Assembly (NCBI RefSeq): GCF_003865095.1
Contig: NZ_BHYK01000007.1
Location: forward strand, 124,001 to 188,000
DNA: 64,000 nt
From: Clostridium tagluense
GTDB taxonomy: Bacteria > Bacillota > Clostridia > Clostridiales > Clostridiaceae
Reading direction: 5' to 3'
The notes under the pieces: model-generated
What the model was told of the DNA's origin: nothing
The model's input: the letters and a program-made list of their open reading frames with translations, nothing else
Database searches by the model: none
Shown here: piece after piece, positions 20,661-29,142 of the stretch
Layout: each line of letters opens with the position of its first letter
Numbering within the stretch: the stretch's first letter is position 1
Made by a program: the position numbers and the translations under genes

Positions 20661-20714
20661 TAGGATTAAGTTCAATTTTAAAAGCAACAGATTATAAAAA
20701 TAATTTTAAACATT

Positions 20715-20746
20715 AAAAGGCTACCTACCTTAGGTGGCCTTTTTTT
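20715..20746 (+). terminator. Intrinsic terminator after the collagen-like gene
   Basis: AAAAGGCTACC and GGTGGCCTTTT pair (one internal T/G) with a 7-nt loop and a run of T. Confidence 0.88.
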
Positions 20747-20908
20747 AGATAATATCTAGATTGTTTTATTACCTGATGGTGAAGAGCTAGATTATACGAT
20801 TTAATTTCATGGAGATGGAAATTGTGTTATTTTTAATTGGAAAATATACTCACTTTTTTCAATGTTTGCATATAATATTATGTACTAAATACTTTCTGGA
20901 GGTTTAAA

Positions 20909-21163
20909 TTGAAGCAGACTGATACAGGAAAAAAGATGTCTAAAGTCGAAGAAATGAGCAATTGTATACCACAAGAAACTATAATTGAAAATGTTAGGCT
21001 AGCTGCTGCATATGTTCCATTCCAATTCCTTTGTGCTGTGTTTACGCCAGTCGAAGCACTTAGAAGAGGAACTGCTTTCCCCGAACTTTACAGTCCTTAT
21101 AAAGGTGAGGACAAAAAAAGTAGACCATGTAAATTGGAAACAATTCAAAAGGAGCGAATCTAA
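20909..21163 (+). CDS. cotJA: Spore coat protein CotJA
   Basis: Small inner-coat protein, 84 residues, with the family core VRLAAAYVPFQFLCAVFTPV followed by EALRRGTAFPELYSPY. The start is TTG 20909, six bases after GGAGG. An internal ATG at 20936 is a weaker alternative. The stop overlaps the cotJB ATG by one base (TAATG). A sigma-E-like -10 element CATATAAT is at 20866-20873, fitting mother-cell expression, but I see no matching -35. Confidence 0.92.
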   Translation: MKQTDTGKKMSKVEEMSNCIPQETIIENVRLAAAYVPFQFLCAVFTPVEALRRGTAFPELYSPYKGEDKKSRPCKLETIQKERI

Positions 21164-21450
21164 TGAGAAATGAAATGAATAAAATGGAAATGTTAAAACA
21201 GATTAGTGCAACACGGTTTATGATGATAGACTTAGCTTTGTTCCTTAATACTCATCCATTGGATAGAGAAGCTGTTGTAGAGTATAATAATTACATTATG
21301 CAATGGAGAGGACTAAAAGAAAACTATGAGATGAATTACGGCATGTTAACTCAACTTAACTCCTTAAGCCCATACCCATGGCAATGGATAAGCGAACCCT
21401 GGCCTTGGGAAAATGAAGCTAATTTTATGTTTGAAAAGGAGGAAGTGTAA
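21163..21450 (+). CDS. cotJB: Spore coat protein CotJB
   Basis: A 95-residue CotJB. The recognisable core is ATRFMMIDLALFLNTHPLDR, then AVVEYNNYIMQWRGLKENYE, and the Trp/Pro-rich end SPYPWQWISEPWPWE. Coupled to cotJA by a one-base overlap and to cotJC by a 3-base gap. It is part of the CotJ layer beneath the coat. Confidence 0.95.
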   Translation: MRNEMNKMEMLKQISATRFMMIDLALFLNTHPLDREAVVEYNNYIMQWRGLKENYEMNYGMLTQLNSLSPYPWQWISEPWPWENEANFMFEKEEV

Positions 21451-21453
21451 TTT

Positions 21454-22044
21454 ATGTGGACATACGATAAATTCCTAGAATATCCAGTAAAAATTAAAAC
21501 TCCTAATCCAGAAATGGCAAAAATTATTATTACTCAATATGGTGGTCCAGACGGTGAGCTAGGTGCATCATTAAGATACTTAAGTCAGAGATTTTCTATG
21601 ATAACTCCCGAAGCTATAGCAACATGTAATGATATAGGCACTGAAGAACTAGCTCATTTAGAAATGGTTGGAAGCATGGTTCGTCAATTAATGAAATGCG
21701 CAACGCTAGAGGAAATTCAAAAAGGCGGCATGAGTGGCTACTATGCTGATCATGGTAGAGGAATATACCCTGTAAGTGCATCAGGAGTTCCTTTTACAGC
21801 TGCAGGGTTTCAATCAAAAGGGGATCCCATTGTAGACCTTACTGAAAATTTAGCCGCAGAACAGAAAGCGAGGGCTACCTACGAATATCTAATTAATATG
21901 GCTGATGATCCAGATGTAATAGAGCCTTTAAAATTTTTAAGAGAAAGAGAAGTTGTTCATTATCAAAGATTCGGTGAAGCACTAAGAATTGTTCAGGATC
22001 ATCTACAACAACCACATTTATTTATAATGCATAAACCAGTTTAA
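21454..22044 (+). CDS. cotJC: Spore coat manganese-catalase-like protein CotJC
   Basis: A 196-residue di-manganese catalase family protein associated with the spore coat. The ferritin-like bundle carries the metal ligands: ELGASLRYLSQRF, the EELAHLEMVG motif (E..H), NLAAEQKARATYEYLI, and REREVVHYQRFGE. It likely removes hydrogen peroxide at the spore surface. A GGAGG site precedes ATG 21454. Last gene of cotJABC, with a bidirectional terminator after it. Confidence 0.95.
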   Translation: MWTYDKFLEYPVKIKTPNPEMAKIIITQYGGPDGELGASLRYLSQRFSMITPEAIATCNDIGTEELAHLEMVGSMVRQLMKCATLEEIQKGGMSGYYADHGRGIYPVSASGVPFTAAGFQSKGDPIVDLTENLAAEQKARATYEYLINMADDPDVIEPLKFLREREVVHYQRFGEALRIVQDHLQQPHLFIMHKPV

Positions 22045-22050
22045 AATTTA

Positions 22051-22095
22051 AAATATATATAGTTGTTGAATCTTTTTTAACAACTATATATATTT
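22051..22095. terminator. Shared terminator of cotJC and the small minus-strand gene
   Basis: AAATATATATAGTTGTT and AACAACTATATATATTT form a 17-bp stem with T-runs on the plus strand. The minus-strand gene at 22106 also ends against it. Confidence 0.8.
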
Positions 22096-22105
22096 TTTTA
22101 TCTCA

Positions 22106-22246
22106 TTATTTTGGTTCCTTTCTAACTGACTTATATTTAGATTTAGTCTTATCTTCAGGATTAATATATTCGTAATCGTTTTGTTCATTTTTCTTGATAC
22201 CCAATGTAGCCATCTTATTTTTGGTTACAGTTAACTTATTACTCAT
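22106..22246 (-). CDS. Small basic protein, 46 residues
   Basis: Short gene with a clear AAGGTGA site before ATG 22246. The product begins MSNKLTVTKNKMATLGIKKN and ends YKSVRKEPK. It is lysine-rich, hydrophilic and probably unstructured, with a Tyr/Asn/Pro-rich centre (DYEYINPEDK). I do not recognise the family. It converges on cotJC, shares its terminator, and lies among sporulation genes, so a spore-associated role is possible but unproven. Confidence 0.6.
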   Translation of the reverse strand: MSNKLTVTKNKMATLGIKKNEQNDYEYINPEDKTKSKYKSVRKEPK

Positions 22247-22486
22247 ATTATCTCACCTTTCATGATGTTATTTACTTTTAGGATATATAAACTAATTTGA
22301 AATTTACGCAAACATGTATTTATCTTAATAATCTTTAAATATTATAATGACCAAAAATTCATTTTATATGCCTATTCATTTAGTAACAGTTCTAAAGTAA
22401 AGGGTTATTGATTTTTCAGATAGTAAAACTTAAAATACATAAAAAGATAACTTTTGTGGAAATATACTGCCGAAGGAGTGATTAAA

Positions 22487-22687
22487 ATGGAAATGAACAC
22501 TAGAGATACTATTATGAAAAAATTATTAGACGCACAAGAAAATACTAGAGACTATCAATCATTTGCAAGAGAAGTATCAGAAGAAGAAGTAAGTAATACA
22601 TTCAGGGAATTTGCAGAACAATCTGCAATGCAAGCTAAGAAATTACAAGAATTATTAAATACACATGACGGAAAGCAATATAGCTAA
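22487..22687 (+). CDS. Small helical protein, 66 residues
   Basis: Almost wholly alpha-helical, charged protein starting MEMNTRDTIMKKLLDAQENT, then SFAREVSEEEVSNTFREFAE and SAMQAKKLQELL. The repeated E/A pattern looks like half of a ferritin-like bundle, but no metal motif is evident. ATG 22487 has AAGGAG eight bases upstream. An upstream in-frame ATG at 22454 lacks a site. It is followed by a terminator. Function unknown. Confidence 0.65.
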   Translation: MEMNTRDTIMKKLLDAQENTRDYQSFAREVSEEEVSNTFREFAEQSAMQAKKLQELLNTHDGKQYS

Positions 22688-22785
22688 GTATCCTAATTCA
22701 ATTATTAGAAGGCATATAATTTATTAGGACAAAAGCGACTCGTCACATCCTCTGTGGACAATTTTAGAAAACTCTAATCTGAATT

Positions 22786-22828
22786 AAAAAGATGATTTCT
22801 GTTCATTGAACAAGAGTCATCTTTTTTT
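22786..22828 (+). terminator. Intrinsic terminator
   Basis: AAAAAGATGA and TCATCTTTTT pair around a 21-nt loop that contains its own small hairpin. Followed by T residues. Confidence 0.8.
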
Positions 22829-22963
22829 AAATAAAAAAATCAGAAATTAAAATTGTAGTATATAGTTTATCAAGAATTTTTTATTTTAATATAAATGAAT
22901 TATATTTAGGTATATTAGTTAAACTATGTTAGAAAATAATTTAATTTAAAAGGAGGTTTCAAT

Positions 22964-23170
22964 GTGACTGTTAGCTCTAAGGTAAAACAAACATTAGCCA
23001 CTCTAAATGGGTCAGAAGCTACTTTAAGATTATATTCATTGCAGGAACGAGATAAAGAAGCTAAGGCTATTTACACTGAGGCATTCCAAGAAATAAATAA
23101 AATTAAAATAGATTTAGAAAAAAGAGTGGGTTCTATAGAGTTTCAAGAGCCCCAGTACAAAGGCGACTAA
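22964..23170 (+). CDS. DUF1657 protein, first gene of spoVA2mob-like operon
   Basis: A 68-residue helical protein of the DUF1657 family (VSSKVKQTLATLNGSEATLR, ending EFQEPQYKGD). The start is GTG 22964 with AAGGAGG upstream. In Bacillus spoVA2mob operons a DUF1657 gene also stands first. A second stand-alone DUF1657 gene closes this operon at 25956 and a third DUF1657-like domain is fused to the DUF421 protein. The molecular role is unknown. Confidence 0.88.
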   Translation: MTVSSKVKQTLATLNGSEATLRLYSLQERDKEAKAIYTEAFQEINKIKIDLEKRVGSIEFQEPQYKGD

Positions 23171-23183
23171 GTGAGGTGAAATA

Positions 23184-24043
23184 ATGAATACTTGGTTAAT
23201 AATATTATTAAACTCAATAATTATATTTTTTTTAACATTAGTTTTAACAAGATTTATGAAGAAAAAAAATTTATCTAGAAGTACCCCCTTTGACTTTATT
23301 TCTTATGTAGTCATTGCGCTTATAGTTACTTTAATCTCATTGGGCATAATTACAAATATATATTTTGGATTAACTGCGTTAGCTGTTTGGGCTCTAATGC
23401 CTATTATTTTAGATTATGCTTCCATGAAAAGCAACTGGATTTATAACATATTGAATGGTAAGGAAAGAGTTCTAATTAAAAATGGTAAAGTTATGGAAGA
23501 AAATTTAGCTAAAGAAAGAATGACTGGGCAAGAGTTTATACAAGAATTACGTTGCCAAAAGGCATTTAATTTGGCAGATGTTGAATTTGGTATTATGGAA
23601 ACAACAGGGGATATAAATATTAGTTTAAAAGCTGATAAAAAACCTGTTACCTCATATGATTTAGGAAAAAAATTGCATCGAAGACTGAATCACAGACAGT
23701 TATCTTAGATGGAAATATGTTGAATGAAGGGCTTACCAATATTGGATTAAATCAAGGGTGGCTTAAAACAGAGCTTAAAAACAAAGGAGTAGCACTTGAA
23801 AATGTTTTTATAGGTCAAGTAGATTCTTCAGGAGATTTGTATTTGGATCTTTTTGATGATTTGATTCAAGTCCCAAAAACACAGATTAAAGAAATGCTAT
23901 ATGCCAGTATTCAAAAATGTCAGGCAGACCTTATGTCATTTGCTTTAGAAACAAAAAATGAAGCAGCAAAATCAATGTACTCAAAAAATACTGAAAATTT
24001 AAAAAGGGTCTTGGAAAAGTTAGAACCCTATTTATTACGTTAG
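23184..24043 (+). pseudogene. DUF421-DUF1657 membrane protein split by a frameshift
   Basis: Two frames make one protein. Frame 1 (23184-23708) has three membrane helices and the first half of the DUF421/YetF cytoplasmic domain (VLIKNGKVMEENLAKERMTG). Frame 2 (through 24043) continues with TESQTVILDGNMLNEGLTN, then LNQGWLKTELKNKGVALENV, and ends in a DUF1657-like helix pair. The switch is at a run of seven A (gga aaa aaa ttg, near 23665-23671). One extra A, or a -1 slip on A AAA AAA, restores the frame. DUF421-DUF1657 fusions belong to spoVA2mob operons. It may be truly broken, a sequencing error, or a slippage-expressed gene. Confidence 0.8.
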
Positions 24044-24054
24044 AAGGTGAAATA

Positions 24055-24534
24055 ATGTCCAATATGAAAAAGAAAAAACTAACGCCAACGGAGCTACGAT
24101 ATGATAAATTGGTAAAAAAGATAGAACCTAAAAGACCTATTTTGAAAAATTGTGTTAAAGCATTCCTTGTAGGTGGAGCTATATGCACCATTGGTCAATG
24201 CTTACAATTATTTTTTATAACCTACCTTAATTTTAATGAAAAAACAGCAGTTAGTCCAACTTCAATAGTTTTAATCTTTGTGTCAGCTTTGCTTACTGGA
24301 CTTGGAGTTTATGATCACCTCGGCCAATGGGCCGGAGCTGGATCGGCTGTTCCGGTTACAGGGTTTGCTAATTCTATAGCTTCTGCTGCAATTGAACATA
24401 GAAGCGAAGGATATGTACTTGGAGTGGCTGGAAATATGTTCAGACTTGCTGGAGCAATCATTGTCTATGGCGTATTTTCTGCCTTTGTAGTTGCTACCAT
24501 AAAAATCACAATAATATGGTTGGGGAGGATGTAA
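24055..24534 (+). CDS. spoVAC: Stage V sporulation protein AC
   Basis: Inner-membrane protein of the SpoVA dipicolinic-acid channel, 159 residues. A basic N-terminus is followed by membrane helices with the conserved FLVGGAICTIGQ, LTGLGVYDHLGQWAGAGSAV and PVTGFANSIASAAIE segments. SpoVAC acts as a mechanosensitive channel during germination in B. subtilis. AAGGTG precedes ATG 24055. The stop codon TAA is immediately followed by the spoVAD ATG. Confidence 0.95.
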   Translation: MSNMKKKKLTPTELRYDKLVKKIEPKRPILKNCVKAFLVGGAICTIGQCLQLFFITYLNFNEKTAVSPTSIVLIFVSALLTGLGVYDHLGQWAGAGSAVPVTGFANSIASAAIEHRSEGYVLGVAGNMFRLAGAIIVYGVFSAFVVATIKITIIWLGRM

Positions 24535-25536
24535 ATGCTTAAAGGACATCAATCATGGATTTTCAATTCTAAACCTACAATATTAGCATCAGCCGCAGTT
24601 GGTGGTCCTTTTGAAGCTGATGGTGCTTTAGCTGATGACTTTGATATACTTCATGAAGATTTGTGGCTTGGACAGGATAGCTATGAAAAAGCAGAAAAGG
24701 TTCTTCTGGAACATGCTTGCGAAAGAGCGATAAAAAAATCAAGTATAAAAAAAGAAGATATCAATTTTTTCATAAGTGGAGACTTAATGGACCAGATTAT
24801 TTCTAGTAGTTTTACTGCAAGAACTTTGGGGATACCTTTTTTAGGGGTCTTTGGTGCTTGTTCTAGTTCCATGGAAAGTTTAGCCCTAGCAGCTCAATTG
24901 ATAGAAAGTAAGGCGGCTAAATATGTTATAGCATCTGCAAGTAGCCATAATGCAGCTGCAGAAAAGCAATTTAGATATCCTACAGAGTACGGTGGACAAA
25001 AACCTCCTACTGCTCAATGGACAGTAACAGGAGCTGGAGCTGCGGTCCTTGGCGAAGATGGAATTGGACCTAAGATTACTTCGGCTACCATAGGCAGAGT
25101 AATAGATATGGGTATTTCGGACCCATTTAACATGGGAGCAGCTATGGCCCCAGCGGCTGTAGATACCATTGAAGCACATTTTAGAGATTTAAATGTTGAT
25201 GCCTCCTATTATGATCTTATTGCTACTGGTGATTTAGGCAAGGTAGGACATGAGCTTGCTATTAGTTTATTAAAAACCCATGGCACCGAAATGCCATCTA
25301 ATATATTTACAGACTGTGGACTTTTAATATATAAAAAGGATCAACCAGTTTTTTGTGGCGGTAGTGGATGTGGCTGTTCGGCTACTGTAACTTATGGGCA
25401 TTTTCTTAACCGTATGCGTCGAGGGGAATTAAAGAGAATATTAATTGTTGCAACAGGTGCTTTAATGTCCCCAATATCTTACCAACAAAAGGAAAGCATA
25501 CCTTGTATTGCTCATGCAGTTTCTATAGAAATGTAA
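24535..25536 (+). CDS. spoVAD: Stage V sporulation protein AD
   Basis: Thiolase-fold protein that binds dipicolinic acid and sits on the inner spore membrane, 333 residues. Family signatures are DDFDILHEDLWLGQDSYEKA, FGACSSSMESLALAA (thiolase-like Cys region), GQKPPTAQWTVTGAGA and DCGLLIY. It starts directly at the spoVAC stop (24535), with GGGGAGG inside the end of spoVAC as its ribosome site. Confidence 0.95.
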   Translation: MLKGHQSWIFNSKPTILASAAVGGPFEADGALADDFDILHEDLWLGQDSYEKAEKVLLEHACERAIKKSSIKKEDINFFISGDLMDQIISSSFTARTLGIPFLGVFGACSSSMESLALAAQLIESKAAKYVIASASSHNAAAEKQFRYPTEYGGQKPPTAQWTVTGAGAAVLGEDGIGPKITSATIGRVIDMGISDPFNMGAAMAPAAVDTIEAHFRDLNVDASYYDLIATGDLGKVGHELAISLLKTHGTEMPSNIFTDCGLLIYKKDQPVFCGGSGCGCSATVTYGHFLNRMRRGELKRILIVATGALMSPISYQQKESIPCIAHAVSIEM

Positions 25537-25557
25537 AAAAGAGGTGTGAGTTTAATT

Positions 25558-25911
25558 ATGGAAAAGTTTATTTTTGCATTTGTAATAGGTGGTCTAATTT
25601 GTGTTATTGGGCAACTTATAATGGATATATTAAAGATTACTCCTGCACATACTACCTGCACATTAGTTGTAATTGGAGCAATTTTGGGAGGGCTAGGTTT
25701 ATATGAGCCTTTGATAAAAATAGCAGGTGCAGGTGCATTTATACCTATAAGTAGCTTTGGAAATACTCTTGTAACAGGTGCCTTAATTGATGCTGAAAAA
25801 ACAGGATTTATAGGCATATTTACTGGTATGTTAAAAACAGCAAGTTCTGGTATTTCTGCTGCAATAACTTTTGGGTTTATTGCTGCTATAATATTTAAAC
25901 CCAAAGGATAA
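25558..25911 (+). CDS. spoVAE: Stage V sporulation protein AE (AEb type)
   Basis: A 117-residue multi-helix membrane protein of the SpoVAEb type: FVIGGLICVIGQLIMD, LGGLGLYEPLIKIAGAGA, PISSFGNTLVTGALIDAEKT. I choose ATG 25558 because the AGAGGTG site is well placed for it. A GTG at 25546 overlaps the site. It completes the C-AD-AE trio of the dipicolinate channel. Confidence 0.93.
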   Translation: MEKFIFAFVIGGLICVIGQLIMDILKITPAHTTCTLVVIGAILGGLGLYEPLIKIAGAGAFIPISSFGNTLVTGALIDAEKTGFIGIFTGMLKTASSGISAAITFGFIAAIIFKPKG

Positions 25912-25955
25912 ATATATTTAGCGACCCAGGAGATGATTTAAGGGAGGTGGAAACC

Positions 25956-26156
25956 ATGACTGTAGGAACTCAAATGCAACAAGCAATTGCTGGACTGCAA
26001 AGCGCTTCTGCTACAATGAAGACTTTTTCTCTAGAAACAGAGGATAAGCAAGCAAAAAATGATTTTAAACAAATAGCAGAACAACTTGATTGTACACTAG
26101 AGATCTTAAAAGGACGACAACAATATATTCAGGGACAAGAACCTCAATATAAGTAG
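25956..26156 (+). CDS. DUF1657 protein, last gene of spoVA2mob-like operon
   Basis: A 66-residue helical protein (MTVGTQMQQAIAGLQSASAT, ending QYIQGQEPQYK). It shares the QEPQYK tail with the operon's first gene. GGGAGG lies eight bases before ATG 25956. It is followed at once by a terminator that ends the operon. Confidence 0.88.
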   Translation: MTVGTQMQQAIAGLQSASATMKTFSLETEDKQAKNDFKQIAEQLDCTLEILKGRQQYIQGQEPQYK

Positions 26157-26160
26157 ATTT

Positions 26161-26199
26161 AAAGAACTAATGAAATGGCAGACATTCCATTAGTTCTTT
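26161..26199 (+). terminator. Terminator of the spoVA-type operon
   Basis: AAAGAACTAATG and CATTAGTTCTTT form a 12-bp stem, four bases after the last DUF1657 stop. Confidence 0.85.
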
Positions 26200-26242
26200 A
26201 ATTTTCTTGTTTCATAGCAGGATAAATATAAGGAGGTGTGAA

Positions 26243-26431
26243 ATGTCAATTAAAATAACCTTTGAAAACATGTTAATATTTATTTTACCAGTTATGGAGG
26301 TAGTATTTTTAGCATCTGTGATAATAGGAACAAGAAGGGATAAGAAGGCATTTAAGATTATTTCTTTTGTTGCTATTACAGCTATCTGTCTTAGTATATG
26401 CATCTTGCTATGGGTAAATAAAACTGTTTAG
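26243..26431 (+). CDS. Small membrane protein, 62 residues
   Basis: Two predicted membrane helices (MLIFILPVMEVVFLASVIIG and FKIISFVAITAICLSICILL) joined by a basic loop TRRDKKA. Start ATG 26243 after a strong AAGGAGG. No family recognised. It follows the sporulation operon after its terminator. Confidence 0.65.
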   Translation: MSIKITFENMLIFILPVMEVVFLASVIIGTRRDKKAFKIISFVAITAICLSICILLWVNKTV

Positions 26432-26541
26432 TAATCTCAAAACTACTCCACTGAAGGGATATAAGATTTGTCTTATATATAAATTTGATATAAACTAAAA
26501 TTTATAATATGCTAAAACATATTTATGAGGGGTGATTTGTG

Positions 26542-27153
26542 ATGAAACTTACTAGAGAATTTTATGCTAAAGAAACGTTGCAGGTTGCGAAGGAACTTTT
26601 AGGTAAAGTAGTTGTACACGAAGTTAATGGAGTAAAGTTAAAAGGAAAGATAGTTGAAACAGAAGCATACATTGGTTCAATAGATAAGGCTTCTCATGCT
26701 TACGGAGGAAAGAAAACACCTAGATTAGAAGCCTTATATGGTAAACCTGGAATCGCATACGTATATTTTATTTATGGTATGTATCATTGCTTCAATGTAA
26801 TAACAGAAAAAGAAGGATCCCCAGAAGGAGTTTTAATTAGAGCAATAGAGCCAATAGACGGAATAGACGAAATGTCAAAGTTAAGATTTAATAAAGTTTA
26901 TAATGAATTAACAAAAGCTCAATTTAAAAACTTGTCTTCGGGTCCCTCTAAATTGTGTATAGCGATGAATATAAATAAAGAAAATAATAAACAAGATTTA
27001 TGTTCAGGTAACCTTTATATAGAAGAATCAATGGATAAAGAAAAAATTGAAATTATAGAAGCTAAAAGAATTGGAATTGATTATGCAGAAGAAGCAAAGG
27101 ACTTTAAATGGAGATTTTATATAAAAGATAATGTTTGGGTATCTGTAAAATAA
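26542..27153 (+). CDS. 3-methyladenine DNA glycosylase, AAG/MPG family
   Basis: Base-excision repair enzyme that removes alkylated and deaminated purines. 203 residues. Motifs: [20 protein letters not shown] at the start, [10 protein letters not shown] with the catalytic Glu, [23 protein letters not shown] and [10 protein letters not shown], then the GPSKLC segment. GAGGGG precedes the GTG/ATG pair, and I take ATG 26542. Confidence 0.94.
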   Translation: MKLTREFYAKETLQVAKELLGKVVVHEVNGVKLKGKIVETEAYIGSIDKASHAYGGKKTPRLEALYGKPGIAYVYFIYGMYHCFNVITEKEGSPEGVLIRAIEPIDGIDEMSKLRFNKVYNELTKAQFKNLSSGPSKLCIAMNINKENNKQDLCSGNLYIEESMDKEKIEIIEAKRIGIDYAEEAKDFKWRFYIKDNVWVSVK

Positions 27154-27232
27154 TATTAATACAAGTAAAACAAATATATTTTATATTGATATTAAATGTG
27201 GAATAAATATATAATTAATAAAGGGAGTTAAA

Positions 27233-27439
27233 ATGTCTGAAGGAGGAACAATAATGAGTAAAAGTGAAGTAGCGAAAATATGTCCACTTTGTGGACAACA
27301 TAATAATTGTAAACACGGTGAAGGTGGATGTTGGTGTGATACAGTTAAATTTCCAAAGTACATATTAGATTTGATTCCAAGTGATAAAAGGGGTAAAGCT
27401 TGCATATGTAAGTCTTGTTTAGAAAAGTATCAGAAGTAA
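27233..27439 (+). CDS. Cysteine-rich CWC family protein
   Basis: A 68-residue small zinc-binding-type protein: CPLCGQHNNCKHGEGGCWCD followed by CICKSCLEKY. The CWC signature gives the family its name; its function is unknown. Two starts are possible, ATG 27233 after GGGAG and ATG 27254 after GGAGG. It is monocistronic and closed by a strong terminator. Confidence 0.85.
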   Translation: MSEGGTIMSKSEVAKICPLCGQHNNCKHGEGGCWCDTVKFPKYILDLIPSDKRGKACICKSCLEKYQK

Positions 27440-27497
27440 GAGAAAATGTTTATTTCCACTGTAAACATAATGTATGTGTAAATTTAATAATTTCATA

Positions 27498-27539
27498 AAA
27501 AAAGAATGCAAAAATCAATTAATTTTTGCATTCTTTTTT
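27498..27539 (+). terminator. Strong intrinsic terminator
   Basis: AAAAAAGAATGCAAAAAT and its full complement form an 18-bp stem with a 6-nt loop ending in a T-run. Confidence 0.92.
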
Positions 27540-27569
27540 AATTAAATGGAAAAATATTCAATGAGTTCC

Positions 27570-27598
27570 TTGACAAAATATTTATATGTAGCTAATAT
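27570..27598 (+). promoter_or_regulatory. Sigma-A promoter of the GlpA-like operon
   Basis: Consensus TTGACA (27570-27575), 17-bp spacer, TAATAT (27593-27598), about 70 bases before the first start codon. Confidence 0.8.
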
Positions 27599-27672
27599 TG
27601 TATTAAGTTTAATGAGTATACTAAATAAGCTTAGATATAAATGTTTTTGAAAAAAAGTAAGAGGTGATGTAA

Positions 27673-29142
27673 TTGAAAAAACAACAATATGATGTAGTCG
27701 TTATTGGCTCAGGTGTAGTGGGTAGTGCAATTGCAAGGGAACTTTCAAGATATAATTTGAATGTAGGTGTGTTAGAGAAAGAGCTAGATGTAGTGTGTGA
27801 GACAAGTGGCAGAAACAGTGGAGTACTTCATGCAGGATTTAATAGTCAGCCTGGAACACTTATGGCCAAATTTTGTGTGAAGGGATGTAGGGGCTTTGAC
27901 AAAGTTGCAAAGGAGTTAGATATACCTTTTAAAAGAACAGGAAAGCTAGTAGTAGGCTTTAGTAAGGAAGATATGGAAGGACTAAAAGCATTAAAAGCAC
28001 AAGGAGATGCAAATGGAGTTCCAGGTCTCGAAATTGTATCCCATGAAAAAATCAAGGAATTAGCACCTAATGTAGAAGGAGTAGCAGCTTTATATTCACC
28101 TATGACAGGAATACTAGATCCATTTATATATACGATTGCATTAGCAGAAAATGCTTGCCAAAATGGTGTTGATTTTTATTTTGATAGAGAAGTAACTAAT
28201 ATTAAAAGAAAAGAAAATGCCTATGAGATTACTACAAAAAATAAAGAAACCTATTTTAGTAGATGGGTAATTAATAGTGCAGGGCTAAATTCTGATAAAA
28301 TAGCAAGAATGGTTGGTGTTACAGATTATACAATATATCCATGTAGAGGAGAATATTTTATTATTGACCAAAGCCTAAGCAAATTTCTTGAAATTCCAGT
28401 TTATCCAGTTCCTAATAAGAAAGAAGGGGGTCTTGGTGTACATCTTACACCTTCAATTCATGGCAATATATTTATTGGGCCAAGTGCTAATTACATAGAT
28501 GAAAATGATAACTATTCTTCAACTGAGGATATTATGAATATGCTTATAAAAGAGGGTACAAAGATATTGCCTCAAATCAAAAGGGAACATTTCATCAGAA
28601 ATTTCTCAGGCATAAGACCAAAACTTGTAAGTAAGGAAAAAGGTGGATATGCAGATTTTGTAATAGAAGAAAGAAAAGAGATACCTAATGTAATTAATTT
28701 AATTGGAATTGAATCTCCAGGACTCACTTGCGCTGTTCCAATTGCAGAGTATGTAGTCGAAAAAATTAAAAATAGGGAAACCTTAAAGGAAAATATAAAT
28801 TTTAATCCCATAAGAAAGGCAGTAGTAAAACTTATAGAACAATCTGAAGAAAAACAGGACACATTGATAAAAGAAAATCCTGATTATGGAGAAATTATTT
28901 GCAGATGTGAAAATATTACAAAAGCAGAAATCTTGCAAGCAATAAATAATCCATTAGGGGTAGATACATTAACAGGTATTAAATATAGAACAAGATCCAT
29001 GATGGGAAGGTGTCAGGGTGGATATTGCCAAACTAGAATTGCAGAAATCATTATGAAAGAAAAAAATGTAAAAGTTGATGAAGTAACTTATTTAAGAAAA
29101 TATGGAAAGATGTTTTTAGGGGAGGTAAGACAATGCAAGTAA
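27673..29142 (+). CDS. FAD-dependent dehydrogenase, GlpA-like with BFD [2Fe-2S] domain
   Basis: A 489-residue oxidoreductase related to anaerobic glycerol-3-phosphate dehydrogenase subunit A. The N-terminal FAD motif is VVIGSGVVGSAIARELSRY. The DAO-type core includes GRNSGVLHAGF and YFIIDQS. The C-terminal BFD-like domain carries four cysteines (CRCENIT ... GRCQGGYC). The start is TTG 27673 after GAGGTG. It overlaps the next gene by 10 bases. The three-gene set with an FAD oxidoreductase and DUF1667 is common in clostridia. Glycerol-3-phosphate is the usual inferred substrate, but other 2-hydroxyacids are possible. Confidence 0.87.
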   Translation: MKKQQYDVVVIGSGVVGSAIARELSRYNLNVGVLEKELDVVCETSGRNSGVLHAGFNSQPGTLMAKFCVKGCRGFDKVAKELDIPFKRTGKLVVGFSKEDMEGLKALKAQGDANGVPGLEIVSHEKIKELAPNVEGVAALYSPMTGILDPFIYTIALAENACQNGVDFYFDREVTNIKRKENAYEITTKNKETYFSRWVINSAGLNSDKIARMVGVTDYTIYPCRGEYFIIDQSLSKFLEIPVYPVPNKKEGGLGVHLTPSIHGNIFIGPSANYIDENDNYSSTEDIMNMLIKEGTKILPQIKREHFIRNFSGIRPKLVSKEKGGYADFVIEERKEIPNVINLIGIESPGLTCAVPIAEYVVEKIKNRETLKENINFNPIRKAVVKLIEQSEEKQDTLIKENPDYGEIICRCENITKAEILQAINNPLGVDTLTGIKYRTRSMMGRCQGGYCQTRIAEIIMKEKNVKVDEVTYLRKYGKMFLGEVRQCK

